Assembly: GCA_964473735.1 (NCBI GenBank)
Contig: CAYYQD010000008.1
Span: 1 to 53,802, forward strand
Direction: 5' to 3'
DNA length: 53,802 nucleotides
From: JAADCS01 sp964473735
GTDB lineage: Bacteria; Hydrothermota; Hydrothermia; LBFQ01
In this document: in pieces, positions 9,701 through 17,218 of the stretch
How the letters are laid out: each line of letters begins with the position of its first letter
How positions within the stretch are numbered: position 1 is the stretch's first letter
Notes under the pieces: model-generated
What the model saw: only the letters and a program-made list of their open reading frames with translations
The model's database searches: none
What the model was told of the DNA's origin: nothing
Program-made: the position numbers and the translations under genes

Positions 9701-10199
9701 TCTCGCCGAAGACGTCCTTAAACCATCCTACCCATCGCTTGGCCTCGTCGTACCTGCCTTTAACTATGTTCTCGGCCACCGTCCCCTTCGGACACCCGGA
9801 GAGAACTATGAGCCCCTCCGAGTGGCTCTCCAGCTGTTTCCAGTCTATCCGTGGTTTGCCGTAAAACCCCTCAAGGAAGCCGAGAGAGGAGAGGCGCATC
9901 AGGTTCCTCCAGCCCTCGTTGTCAGCAGCAAGGATAGTTAGATGGTTGTACTCCTTGTACTCCTTTCCCTTTTTGGTATGGTCATCAACCACGTAAGCCT
10001 CCATACCGAGTATAGGTTTTATACCCTCCTCCTTCGCGGCCCTGTAGAACTCTATTGAGCCGTAGAGGTTGCCGTGGTCCGTTAGGGCTATAGCGGGAAA
10101 TCCCATCTCCTTCGCCTTCTTAACTAAGTCCTTTATACGGGCGGCGCCGTCTAACAAGCTGTACTCGCTATGCACGTGTAGATGTACGAAGTCGGCCAC
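6690..10199 (-). CDS. dnaE: DNA polymerase III subunit alpha
   Basis: Replicative C-family polymerase of 1169 residues. The N-terminal PHP domain starts at VHLHVHSEYSLLDG. The palm carries catalytic aspartates in PDVDIDFQD and KIDVLGLRT, and the fingers contain GRGSAAGSLVLYALGI. A helix-hairpin-helix segment (around VLEALTKAGALDSI) and an OB-fold (EVTFVASLLYYDKRKF) follow. The C-terminus is of ordinary DnaE1 type and has no fused exonuclease. GTG start with the -10 6 bases upstream. The upstream 728 bases are gene-free. Confidence 0.97.
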   Translation of the reverse strand: MADFVHLHVHSEYSLLDGAARIKDLVKKAKEMGFPAIALTDHGNLYGSIEFYRAAKEEGIKPILGMEAYVVDDHTKKGKEYKEYNHLTILAADNEGWRNLMRLSSLGFLEGFYGKPRIDWKQLESHSEGLIVLSGCPKGTVAENIVKGRYDEAKRWVGWFKDVFGERFFLEVQDVGIPENEAINKTLLEFSRYFGIPLVATNDVHYINPGDHELQEILMAIAQNKRINDKNRFTLSTTQLYMRSEEEMLRLFSWMPEAVKNTRMVAEMSNVEIELDATKLKLPHFPIPEEYSSDADYLKAIAREGLEEKIRDLPEEERRRYRERLEYELSVIEGTGFAGYFLIIHDLVKASREMGIKVGPGRGSAAGSLVLYALGITQLDPLKYDLLFERFLNPERISPPDVDIDFQDNRREDVINYLREKYGSDKVAQIITFSKLKARAAFKDVARYYDTPFEQANRISQLIPNVPTDPITLAEAYEGVEDFKKAVQKEPWKTVVEKAIKLEGFTRGTSVHAAGVVVSPDELTNHVPLTLSKDDQVITQYDMGTLELLGMLKIDVLGLRTLSMLEHAERLVREHYDPHFTLEGIPIDDPDTFRLLQEGKTMGVFQLEGTNMRRILMRLKPTSLEDIIAINALYRPGPIQSGMVDEYIERKHGKPFEYDFPELEPILKNTYGLFVYQEQIMLMSQILSGFTPGEADTLRKAIGKKKKALMEKMRDKFIKGAIARGYDEGKIVKLWEDIEKFASYSFNKSHSAAYGLMAYWTAYLKAHYPLAFYTAALSSFKGSQQQRFFKNAPLFIAEMREMGIKVVPPDVNRSDVDFTIAKDDNAVVWGLGFLKDVGLEMAERIVGERKRGPYKSVSDFARRTKANRKVLEALTKAGALDSISGMTRSQLLEDVRAGKVGKRSGGNLFGDMMKRKAREEKEDLNTLLHMERQSLGLYISGKPYDAYRDVAVAYGFPKIEDLEAGAKNGEVTFVASLLYYDKRKFRSGTKLTLLFEDDTGTVEASMFISEGLTDLLDRLDNNLVFVVKGTVRRVSDENDEEERVEVRIKDASSIVPVKEFVESRRIWANGNPDALLDKMLNKFEIIAPNGFKSIEEGKRAFVRFWLKDLAGEEFAEDVPYILGLKVLKRLAVKDSLLLLERKDPYDEAAYALLVKDVRRWTEALRSIRG

Positions 10200-10205
10200 G
10201 TCTCA

Positions 10206-10211
10206 ATTCTA
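10206..10211 (-). promoter_or_regulatory. -10 element TAGAAT for dnaE
   Basis: TAGAAT ends 6 bases before GTG 10199. Confidence 0.6.
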
Positions 10212-10585
10212 AGGTGGAGACTTGGGGTCAAAAAGTGTAAAATTATGCCACATACGGTTATTATCACGGTTGGGTTCTAAGGGAAACGGTAAGGGGGTTT
10301 TTGAGGATATTGACAGGTGTTGATGTCGCTCTGCTCAAAGGGGTACCTTTAACCCTCACGATTCCTTCTTTACAGGAGGATCGTACGTTGCACGTAAGAT
10401 GCTATCGGTGTGGCGCACCTACCTTTATGCTGCAATGAGGGGAAACGTCGGGTGCCCCAAGAGGCCTAACACTGTCGGCTCCGTCCCCCTTTCGGACTTC
10501 CACAGGTAAAATGGCCCCACTTCAACCAGTTTTAGGTCTTGTCCCACCGGAATGGTACCCTGATAGAAGCAGAGACGGTGTTGCG

Positions 10586-10599
10586 TACCCGGGGTGATA
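10586..10599 (+). repeat. Degenerate right arm of the 38-bp repeat
   Basis: The 14-mer TACCCGGGGTGATA occurs here and again at 14501-14514. It differs by two bases from the repeat's right arm, TACCCAGAGTGATA. Confidence 0.4.
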
Positions 10600-10750
10600 A
10601 CGTTTAACTGTACCAATGGAACCCACGAAAATAACGACCATAACACCGTAGTAAGTGCGTGTGTCTTACATTACGGCTTGAGAGCCAATTTTTTAATCTG
10701 GGATGGAGATCTCTCCATATGGCCACGGTCATACGTGGGAGGATGGTATC

Positions 10751-10788
10751 GGTACCACTTTTGTGGGTTTTATACCCAGAGTGATACC
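10751..10788 (+). repeat. 38-bp dispersed imperfect palindrome, copy 1
   Basis: Left arm GGTACCACTT and right arm AGAGTGATACC are near inverted complements around a core GTTTTATACCC. Identical in length and layout to the copy at 14396, with the right 22 bases the same. A hairpin could form. Confidence 0.7.
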
Positions 10789-10815
10789 ACCGACATTCTG
10801 ATAGGACAACGCCCA

Positions 10816-10837
10816 ATTTCATACCCAAAGTGGCACC
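10816..10837 (+). repeat. Right-half copy of the 38-bp repeat
   Basis: The half starting ATTTCATACCC and ending AAGTGGCACC matches the right 22 bases of the repeat with several changes. Its left half is barely recognisable, so it looks like a decayed copy. Confidence 0.45.
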
Positions 10838-10913
10838 TCCATCGTCCTAACAAGACGGTACATCGTCCGTCTCCCTCGGGCAATTACAATAAATTTTTCC
10901 CTCTTTTCACCCT

Positions 10914-10919
10914 TAAAAT
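10914..10919 (+). promoter_or_regulatory. -10 element TAAAAT for clpB
   Basis: TAAAAT ends 8 bases before ATG 10928 and rules against the TTG at 10919. No inverted repeat of CIRCE type is seen next to it. Confidence 0.5.
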
Positions 10920-10927
10920 TGCAGGTT

Positions 10928-13900
10928 ATGGATTGGAAAGGGAAACCGGTTAGCAGAGGTCTGGAAAACTACCTGAAGAAGGCTCGGGAGATCGCGAAGA
11001 GGAGAGGGGAGTTTTACGTTGATAGCGATCACCTTTTAGCCGCCCTATTTTCCGAGAAGGAAGGGCCTTTTGCGAGGTACCTTGAGAGAAGGGGTATCCC
11101 CTACGAGGCTGCCAAAGGGGAGGTTGACAGGATCCTGGAGCAGGTCTGGTCCCAGCTGGATCAGGTGGAGAACTCCTACTACGACACCCTCCACAAGCTG
11201 GTCAACCGTCTCTCCGCCGACTACGGCACGGACGTTAAACCCTTCATAGCCGACGTTATAAAGGCGGCGGCCCAGCCGGACAGCAAGGAGAAGATGGTTC
11301 GGGTCAGGGTCCGCCGTTGGGCCCCCTCCTTTGAGGACGAGTGGGAGAGGATCGTCAGGGAGTTCTTCGGAGAGAGTTTCGGAGGGCTCTTCTCCGGGCG
11401 CCGCTGGTCCTACACGGAGGATTACGTGTCTCTACCGGAGAGCCTGTACAGATCCCTCAGGGGAAAGGTGAGCGAGTGCCTCCTTACCGAGCTGGCCGAC
11501 ATCTACGACAAGTTCAGGGGAGCCTTTGCCAACCTAAAGAGCAGCGGCTTTGACCCCCGCAGGGTCTCCCGCGCCATCTTAAAACGCCTCGGCCTTGAGG
11601 CCGAAGCCGAGCCCGTATGGTCCCACTTCGTGGAGAGCGCCCTTAACAGGGCCGCCGAAAAAGACAAAGGCTCCATAGACACGGCGGACGTCCTTGAGGC
11701 CCTCATGGGCAACGGCAGCTTCGCCGGGAGCGTGCTGAACCAGCTACTAAGTGCAAAGGTTCCAGAAGGAGGTAAAGGTATGAACAGGATGGAGGATCTA
11801 AGAGAAGAAGAGAAGAGCGCCCTTGAGAGATTTACGACGGACCTGACCAAGTTGGCCGAAGAGGGCAAACTTGACCCCGTCGTAGGGAGAGATAGGGAGA
11901 TACAGCAGGTCATAGAGGTCCTGCTACGCCGCAGTAAGAACAACCCCGTTCTCATCGGTGAGGCCGGTGTGGGTAAAACGGCCATAGTTGAGGGGCTCGC
12001 CCAGAGGATAGTGAAGGGGGAGGTGCCGGAGGGCCTGAAGGGTAAGAAGATACTGTCCCTTGACACCGGTTCCCTCATAGCCGGAACCCGATACAGGGGA
12101 GACTTTGAGGAGAGGCTAAAGAAGCTGGTTGAGGAGCTGAAGAGCAGGGACGACGTCATACTCTTCATAGACGAGATCCACAACATAGTCGGGGCCGGAA
12201 AGGCCGAGGGAGCCCCGGCCGACGCCGCCAACCTCCTGAAACCCGCCTTAGCCCGCGGAGAGATACAGGTGATAGGAGCCACCACGGCCGACGAGTACCG
12301 CAAACATATAGAGAAGGACGCCGCCCTTGAGAGGAGACTACAGCCAATATGGGTGGACGAGCCGGATCCCGAAAAGGCCCTTCTGATGGTGAAAGCCGTA
12401 AGACCCAAGCTGGAGAAGCACCACGGCGTTGAGATAAACGACGAGGCCCTTGAGGCGGCCGTGAATCTCACCCACAGGTACATGCCCGACAGGAGACTAC
12501 CGGATAAGGCCATAGACGTGTTGGACCAGGCCGCCGCCCGCAAGAAGCTGAAGATAACCTCTCCCGCCCTCTTTGAGAAAGAGGTACAGGAGAAGATAGC
12601 CGAGCTGCAGGCCGAGCTGGAGAGGGCCAGACTCCGTGGAGACGAGGCCGCAGCCAAACAGCTGGAGCAACACATAGAGAGCCTGAAGAGACAGGTTGAA
12701 GGGGTAAAGGATAAGAGCGACGACCTCTCCTCCCTGAAGAAGAGGATAGAGGAGTTAGAGAAGGAGGTTAAGAAGCTGGAAGAGGAGGGGAAGATAGAGG
12801 AGTGGGAGAAGAAGAACGCGGAGCTCCTCAAGCTGAAGAAGAAGTACCTTGAGGCCCAGAGAAAAGAGGGCAAGAGCAAGATAGTTATAACGGCCGAAGA
12901 TGTGGCCGAGGTGGTCTCCAACATCACGGGGATACCCGTCTCTAAGTTGGTTGAGGAGGAGAGGGAAAAGCTCCTGAAGCTTGAAGATGAGATACACAGG
13001 AGGATAGTGGATCAGGAGGAGGCTGTCAGGAAGGTGGCCGAAGCCATAAGGAGGGCGCGTGCCGGAGTGTCCGACCCCAAGCGTCCCCTTGGCTCCTTCC
13101 TCTTCTTGGGGCCCACCGGTGTAGGTAAGACGGAGCTGGCCAAGGCTCTGGCCGAGGTACTTTTCGGGGACGAAGATGCCCTGATACGCCTTGATATGTC
13201 CGAGTTCAAGGAGGAACACTCCGTCGCCAAGCTCATAGGGGCTCCTCCCGGATACGTGGGGTACGAGGAAGGGGGTAAGCTAACGGAGGCCGTACGCCGC
13301 AAGCCCTATTCCGTTTTACTTCTGGACGAGATAGAGAAGGCCCACCCGCGGGTCTTTGACCTCTTCCTTCAGGTGTTGGACGACGGACGCCTCACCGACT
13401 CCCAGGGACGTACCGTCTCCTTCCGAAACACGGTGATAATAATGACCAGCAACTTAGGAGCGGAGTACATCCGCGAGGTGGCGGATCGCTTCAACCGGGC
13501 CTACCAGAACCTTGATAAGAGCAGTCCCGAATTCGCCAAAAAGGTCAAAGAACTGGAGGAGGAGTTCAAGAGGGACTTTGAAAAGGCGAAGGAGAAGGTC
13601 CTTGAGCTGGTGCGCAAGTACTTCCGCCCCGAGTTCCTCAACCGCATAGACGAGATAGTCGTCTTTAAACCTCTCCGATGGGACCACGTGCTTCAGATCG
13701 CCCGTCTCCTCATCAAGAAGCTCAACGATCGCCTATCCGACAGGAGAATTAAGCTGGAGCTGGACGATAAGGCTTACGAACTGCTGGTTAAGAAGGGCTT
13801 TGATCCGCTCCTCGGAGCGAGGCCCCTCCGCCGTGTCATCCAGAGGGAGATAGAGAACAGGCTCTCCGAGCTTATTATCTCCGGGAAGGTCAAGGAGGGA

Positions 13901-13951
13901 GATGTAGTCAAAGTTACGGCCGAAGGAGAGGAGTTCGTGTTCCAGGTGTGA
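10928..13951 (+). CDS. clpB: ClpB-type AAA+ disaggregase with enlarged N-terminal region
   Basis: Hsp100 unfoldase that rescues aggregated proteins with DnaK. It has 1007 residues against about 860 in typical ClpB. Residues 1-60 look like a Clp_N half-repeat. About 140 extra residues follow before a second Clp_N-like piece near 240-285. NBD1 has Walker A GEAGVGKT (about 344) and Walker B VILFIDEIH. A coiled-coil middle domain (about 545-665) precedes NBD2 with GPTGVGKT (about 728). NBD2 also has a charged, coiled-coil-like insertion after EVADRFNRAY. The long middle domain favours ClpB over ClpC, and no ClpP-binding loop was recognised. It is a single-gene unit with a strong terminator. Confidence 0.9.
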   Translation: MDWKGKPVSRGLENYLKKAREIAKRRGEFYVDSDHLLAALFSEKEGPFARYLERRGIPYEAAKGEVDRILEQVWSQLDQVENSYYDTLHKLVNRLSADYGTDVKPFIADVIKAAAQPDSKEKMVRVRVRRWAPSFEDEWERIVREFFGESFGGLFSGRRWSYTEDYVSLPESLYRSLRGKVSECLLTELADIYDKFRGAFANLKSSGFDPRRVSRAILKRLGLEAEAEPVWSHFVESALNRAAEKDKGSIDTADVLEALMGNGSFAGSVLNQLLSAKVPEGGKGMNRMEDLREEEKSALERFTTDLTKLAEEGKLDPVVGRDREIQQVIEVLLRRSKNNPVLIGEAGVGKTAIVEGLAQRIVKGEVPEGLKGKKILSLDTGSLIAGTRYRGDFEERLKKLVEELKSRDDVILFIDEIHNIVGAGKAEGAPADAANLLKPALARGEIQVIGATTADEYRKHIEKDAALERRLQPIWVDEPDPEKALLMVKAVRPKLEKHHGVEINDEALEAAVNLTHRYMPDRRLPDKAIDVLDQAAARKKLKITSPALFEKEVQEKIAELQAELERARLRGDEAAAKQLEQHIESLKRQVEGVKDKSDDLSSLKKRIEELEKEVKKLEEEGKIEEWEKKNAELLKLKKKYLEAQRKEGKSKIVITAEDVAEVVSNITGIPVSKLVEEEREKLLKLEDEIHRRIVDQEEAVRKVAEAIRRARAGVSDPKRPLGSFLFLGPTGVGKTELAKALAEVLFGDEDALIRLDMSEFKEEHSVAKLIGAPPGYVGYEEGGKLTEAVRRKPYSVLLLDEIEKAHPRVFDLFLQVLDDGRLTDSQGRTVSFRNTVIIMTSNLGAEYIREVADRFNRAYQNLDKSSPEFAKKVKELEEEFKRDFEKAKEKVLELVRKYFRPEFLNRIDEIVVFKPLRWDHVLQIARLLIKKLNDRLSDRRIKLELDDKAYELLVKKGFDPLLGARPLRRVIQREIENRLSELIISGKVKEGDVVKVTAEGEEFVFQV

Positions 13952-13956
13952 GACGG

Positions 13957-13983
13957 AAAGGGGGCCTACCGGCCCCCTTTTTT
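13957..13983 (+). terminator. Rho-independent terminator of clpB
   Basis: A GGGGGCC/GGCCCCC stem with TACC loop, extended by AAA/TTT pairs, is followed by a run of T, starting 6 bases after the clpB stop. Confidence 0.85.
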
Positions 13984-13993
13984 AGGTTTATCT

Positions 13994-14143
13994 TTATCGC
14001 TTAGAGTAGTGGGGGAATATGAGGATTCTTGCAAACAGGCAGATTATTTTTACTATTTTTGCGTAGTCGGATTCGGATAGATATACGTCCATGATGATGG
14101 ACACTATCTCGCACACCGGTGCGATAATGCGCAATATTTCCAT
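13994..14143 (-). CDS. Possible small hydrophobic protein, 49 residues
   Basis: A short frame starts at ATG 14143, preceded by AGAGG at fitting distance, and ends in TAA just past the clpB terminator. The product (MEILRIIAPVCEIVSIIMDV start, HYSKR end) is hydrophobic in its first 20 residues and contains two cysteines. Codon choice is less biased than in neighbouring genes. I recognise no family, and it could be a chance frame. Confidence 0.3.
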   Translation of the reverse strand: MEILRIIAPVCEIVSIIMDVYLSESDYAKIVKIICLFARILIFPHYSKR

Positions 14144-14231
14144 AATTACCTCTTTTGGTTATGTTTATTAGCTCCCCACGACACCCCTACCGTGGGAAGG
14201 CAACGGATACCCATCCATCGCAGTGCCCTAC

Positions 14232-14328
14232 CTTTTCAGCCTACCTATAAGGGATTGAAACTGCGGACGGGCTTCGGTTCCGTATTATTTACCCCCCTGT
14301 TTTCAGCCTACCTATAAGGAATTGAAAC
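14232..14328 (+). CRISPR. Minimal CRISPR unit: two 30-base repeats, one 37-base spacer
   Basis: The repeats at 14232-14261 and 14299-14328 share 28 of 30 bases, with core TTTTCAGCCTACCTATAAGG and 3' end ATTGAAAC, a handle typical of type I-B/III repeats. They differ at the first base and at one base in the GGAA/GGGA segment. The single spacer spans 14262-14298. No third repeat follows, and no cas genes lie in the window. It is either a remnant or a satellite array served by Cas proteins elsewhere. Confidence 0.75.
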
Positions 14329-14395
14329 GGAGCAAAATAAACATTACCACCGTACATCACCGCCGAATTTTCACCTGCGAGCTCACGGCGATGGC

Positions 14396-14433
14396 GGTAC
14401 CGCTTTCCTTAGTTTTATACCCAGAGTGATACC
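14396..14433 (+). repeat. 38-bp dispersed imperfect palindrome, copy 2
   Basis: Left arm GGTACCGCTTT and right part GTTTTATACCCAGAGTG then ATACC; the last 22 bases equal those of copy 1. It lies 67 bases after the CRISPR unit. Confidence 0.7.
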
Positions 14434-14500
14434 GCTCCCTCCTTCGGGAGGATACCCGCGCTTATACCGTCGGGAATCCGAACAGCGCGGATTGTGGGAC

Positions 14501-14514
14501 TACCCGGGGTGATA
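14501..14514 (+). repeat. Degenerate right arm of the 38-bp repeat
   Basis: TACCCGGGGTGATA, identical to 10586-10599, 68 bases after copy 2. Confidence 0.4.
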
Positions 14515-14749
14515 TTTCAGGTGGGCACTACAGTTCGTAAGCCTCACTTTACGACCTTTCTTCTGCCTTCTGAGTCTATTCTTCTCAATTAAACTGCTTC
14601 CCCTACGTATTCCATAGACTTTGAGCACCTTTACGCTTCAGTTCCCCCTCCTCATTTTTCGGGCAGGAAATCCTTCATGGATTTGATTTATCCACAGCAA
14701 CCATCCTCCGCCTTCCGGTCGTGGTCGTACGGTGATGGGGTTTCTACGG

Positions 14750-14755
14750 TAGAAT
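14750..14755 (+). promoter_or_regulatory. -10 element TAGAAT for tldE/pmbA
   Basis: TAGAAT ends 8 bases before ATG 14764 and lies inside the longer open frame that starts at 14677, so it decides the start. Confidence 0.6.
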
Positions 14756-14763
14756 CTCCTTCC

Positions 14764-16122
14764 ATGCTGAAAGATAAACTCTACGAGATCGGTGAGTCTG
14801 TCCTCAGGGTGTCCAGAGCGGATCAAACGGTCGTACTCGTTCACGGTGAGAGGTCAAGGTTGGTGAGATTCGCCAACTCCGTGATCCACCAGAACACGGA
14901 GGTCTATAACGTTGAACTTACGATACACGTGCGCTTCGGAAACAGGGCGGCCACGGTCAATACCAACGCTATAAACGACCCCAAGGACATCGTCGGGATA
15001 GTCAGAAAGGCCGAAGAGATGGCGAAGTTGTCCCCGGAGAACCCCGAGCTTCCGGAGGTAGCTCCGGAGGGAAAGGTGGAGACCTCCAGCGATTCCTTTG
15101 ACGACCTCACGGCGGAAGCGGACCCCTCGGAACTTATAGGCATAGCCCATAGACTAATAAGGGAAACACCCAGACCGTTTGAAGCCTTCGGCGTCGTCTC
15201 CGGTGGATCCTCCGAAACCGTACTGATGACCTCCGAGGGTTTCGTGGGGTACAGGGGAGTAACGGCCGCTCACCTGAAGTACAACCCCATACACGACCTT
15301 ACCTTCGGCTATCTGGCCCAGCAGTCCGCCCACACCTTCAGGGACCTATCGCCCGAAGACGCCCTTGAGAGGGCCCGGGAGAGGGTACCCTTAGTACTCA
15401 ACCCCGTAGAGGCCCGGCCCGGAAAGTGGACGGTCATACTTGAGCCTTTAGCAGTCTCCGAACTGCTCGGCTTCCTGAACTGGATCGGATTATCCGCCCG
15501 CTCCGTACAGGAGGGGAGGTCTCCGTTGGCGGGTAAGATAGGGGAGAGGATCTTCTCCGAGAAGGTAACCCTCTACGACGACCCCACCAACCCTATGGGG
15601 TACGTCGTGCCCTTTGATATGGAAGGACGGCGTAGGGGACTTATAACCGTGGTTGAGAACGGTGTCCTCAAGGATTTCGCCTACGACACCGTCACAGCCC
15701 GGAAGGACGGGAGGGAATCCAACGCCTGCGCCTTCCACTTTAGCCAGAGCTTTCCGATGTTTGTCAACCTCCATATAGCCGAGGGAGAGGATAGGTACGA
15801 GGACCTCATAGCATCAACGGAGAGAGGCCTGCTGGTAACCCGATTCTGGTACTCCAACGTCGTGGACCCCAGATCCCTGACCATCACCGGCATGACGAGG
15901 GACGGCCTCTTCCTCGTAGAGGACGGTAAGATAGTAAAGGGGATGAAGAACATGCGTTTCAACGTCAGCCTGCTTGACGTCTTCGCCAACGTCGTGGCCG
16001 TCTCACAGGAGAGCCGGATCGTGGGGGAGACCACCTGGTACGGCTCCTTTAAAGTCTACGGAGAGATATTACCGACCCTGAAGGTGGAGAACTTCAACTT
16101 CGCCTCCGCAACTAAGTTTTAG
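14764..16122 (+). CDS. pmbA: TldE/PmbA subunit of the TldD/TldE metalloprotease
   Basis: The 452-residue product is the non-catalytic partner of the TldD/TldE peptidase, which degrades unfolded peptides and matures some peptide products. It lacks the HExxxH zinc motif of TldD. It shows PmbA-type blocks such as VILEPLAVSELLGFL, GRSPLAGKIGERIFSE, and the C-terminal ITGMTRDGLFLVEDGK. Length fits the family. TldD is not in the window, although the two are often adjacent. The start is corrected from 14677 to 14764 on promoter evidence. Confidence 0.9.
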   Translation: MLKDKLYEIGESVLRVSRADQTVVLVHGERSRLVRFANSVIHQNTEVYNVELTIHVRFGNRAATVNTNAINDPKDIVGIVRKAEEMAKLSPENPELPEVAPEGKVETSSDSFDDLTAEADPSELIGIAHRLIRETPRPFEAFGVVSGGSSETVLMTSEGFVGYRGVTAAHLKYNPIHDLTFGYLAQQSAHTFRDLSPEDALERARERVPLVLNPVEARPGKWTVILEPLAVSELLGFLNWIGLSARSVQEGRSPLAGKIGERIFSEKVTLYDDPTNPMGYVVPFDMEGRRRGLITVVENGVLKDFAYDTVTARKDGRESNACAFHFSQSFPMFVNLHIAEGEDRYEDLIASTERGLLVTRFWYSNVVDPRSLTITGMTRDGLFLVEDGKIVKGMKNMRFNVSLLDVFANVVAVSQESRIVGETTWYGSFKVYGEILPTLKVENFNFASATKF

Positions 16123-16138
16123 GGGACGCTTCCCCCTT

Positions 16139-16144
16139 TAGAAT
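16139..16144 (+). promoter_or_regulatory. -10 element TAGAAT for the cytochrome-porin gene
   Basis: TAGAAT ends 7 bases before ATG 16152. Confidence 0.6.
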
Positions 16145-16151
16145 AGGGGGT

Positions 16152-17213
16152 ATGAAACGCATCGGAGCGTTCGTAGGGTTGCTCTTTGCCGTTCCCCTTT
16201 GGGGGATACCGACCTATGCCCGTAGGTATAACAAGAGCTGTATTGAGTGCCATGTGGGTTATCCGAAGCTAACTTACAGAGCGGAGAGATTCAAGTACAA
16301 CAACTACCTGCCCCAGAACTACAATCCCCGAATGAAGACCGTGGCGTTCCGTAAGGACCAGAGGATATACCTGCCGATGGAACCGCCCGTTTCCTTCCGT
16401 TTTCGGGCCTTCGTAGGACTTCTATCGCAGAATGGTAAGATGGGCACCTACGGTGAAGTCGGTGGCAACCTCTTCGCCTCCTACAACCTCAGTAGCCTGT
16501 CCTCCTTCTACGTGGCCGCGGATTACTTTACCGGGGCCCTACGTTCCCCGTATTCCGTTTCCTCCCTCCTTAGGGACGCCTTTCTCTCGTTCTCCCTACC
16601 GGCGGCCTCAAAGGTGATAGTAGGGAAGTACGACCTCTCGGAGTTCTTCATAAAGAGGAGCACCCGCCTGACCTACGCGAACTTCGTAGCCTACGATAGG
16701 GGGGACCTGATGGGTACGGGCGTGGCCCTATCCCTGACGCCGTACTTTCAGGCGGGCGTATTTGACTTTAACGGTGGCCGGGCCTTCATAAGGGCGGGAG
16801 CCAACACGAAGTACTTCGGTTTCGGAGTAATGGCCGTGCCCGTAGACGGGGCCCAGAGGTACTCTCTGGAGATCAGAACGAGGTTCGCCTTCCTTGACCT
16901 CTTCGCCATAACCGTACTGGGTGCCAATCAGAAGCTCGGCAAGTTTGACCTTAAGGACACCACGACCTTTATAACGGGGACCTACGGTCTGGACCTGACC
17001 TTTGGGCGCATCTTCACATCCCTACTCTACAACTACGTGGGTGGGTTGGACAGAAGTACTATGCCCGTGGATCACCTGAGCCTTCTCACGTGGGCCTTAG
17101 GTTTCTATCCGGTCAGCAACCTACGGGTTATGCTTGAGAGCGGGTACAACTTCGCCGCCTCCTTCCCCGCGGACAACACCTACACCGGCTTCGTAATTGA
17201 TTGGTCTTTTTAG
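16152..17213 (+). CDS. Cyc2-like monoheme cytochrome fused to outer-membrane porin
   Basis: This 353-residue protein has a Sec signal (MKRIGAFVGLLFAVPLWG), then only about 10 residues later a c-type heme motif SCIECH followed by VGYPKLT. The remaining 290 or so residues alternate aromatic and polar positions and end in WSF, as in an outer-membrane beta-barrel. A short heme domain in front of a porin is the architecture of Cyc2, the outer-membrane Fe(II) oxidase of iron oxidisers, and of related uncharacterised cytochrome-porins. Role inferred: electron transfer across the outer membrane. The substrate cannot be read from sequence. The prenyl synthase gene starts 5 bases downstream. Confidence 0.75.
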   Translation: MKRIGAFVGLLFAVPLWGIPTYARRYNKSCIECHVGYPKLTYRAERFKYNNYLPQNYNPRMKTVAFRKDQRIYLPMEPPVSFRFRAFVGLLSQNGKMGTYGEVGGNLFASYNLSSLSSFYVAADYFTGALRSPYSVSSLLRDAFLSFSLPAASKVIVGKYDLSEFFIKRSTRLTYANFVAYDRGDLMGTGVALSLTPYFQAGVFDFNGGRAFIRAGANTKYFGFGVMAVPVDGAQRYSLEIRTRFAFLDLFAITVLGANQKLGKFDLKDTTTFITGTYGLDLTFGRIFTSLLYNYVGGLDRSTMPVDHLSLLTWALGFYPVSNLRVMLESGYNFAASFPADNTYTGFVIDWSF

Positions 17214-17218
17214 GGGAG

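Larger units (their letters stand above)
10212..10913. other. Gene-free gap with palindromic repeat copies
   Basis: About 700 bases between the divergent dnaE and clpB hold no convincing gene. The gap contains one full copy of the 38-bp palindromic repeat (10751-10788), a right-half copy (10816-10837) and a shorter relative (10586-10599). Short reading frames here lack a promoter or ribosome site and have no recognisable product. Confidence 0.6.
13984..14749. other. Gene-poor gap with CRISPR remnant and palindromic repeat
   Basis: This stretch between clpB and tldE holds a possible 49-residue reading frame on the minus strand, a two-repeat CRISPR unit and one full copy of the 38-bp palindrome. 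A shorter repeat relative lies at 14501-14514. Nothing else is recognisable; no cas gene is present. Confidence 0.6.

Noticed and set aside
10928..13951. ClpC or ClpA instead of ClpB
   Set aside because: The long coiled-coil middle domain (about 120 residues) matches ClpB, and I could not find a ClpP-binding tripeptide loop.
14329..14395. A third CRISPR repeat after the second one
   Set aside because: The sequence after 14328 shares no repeat core within one spacer length, so the unit ends there.
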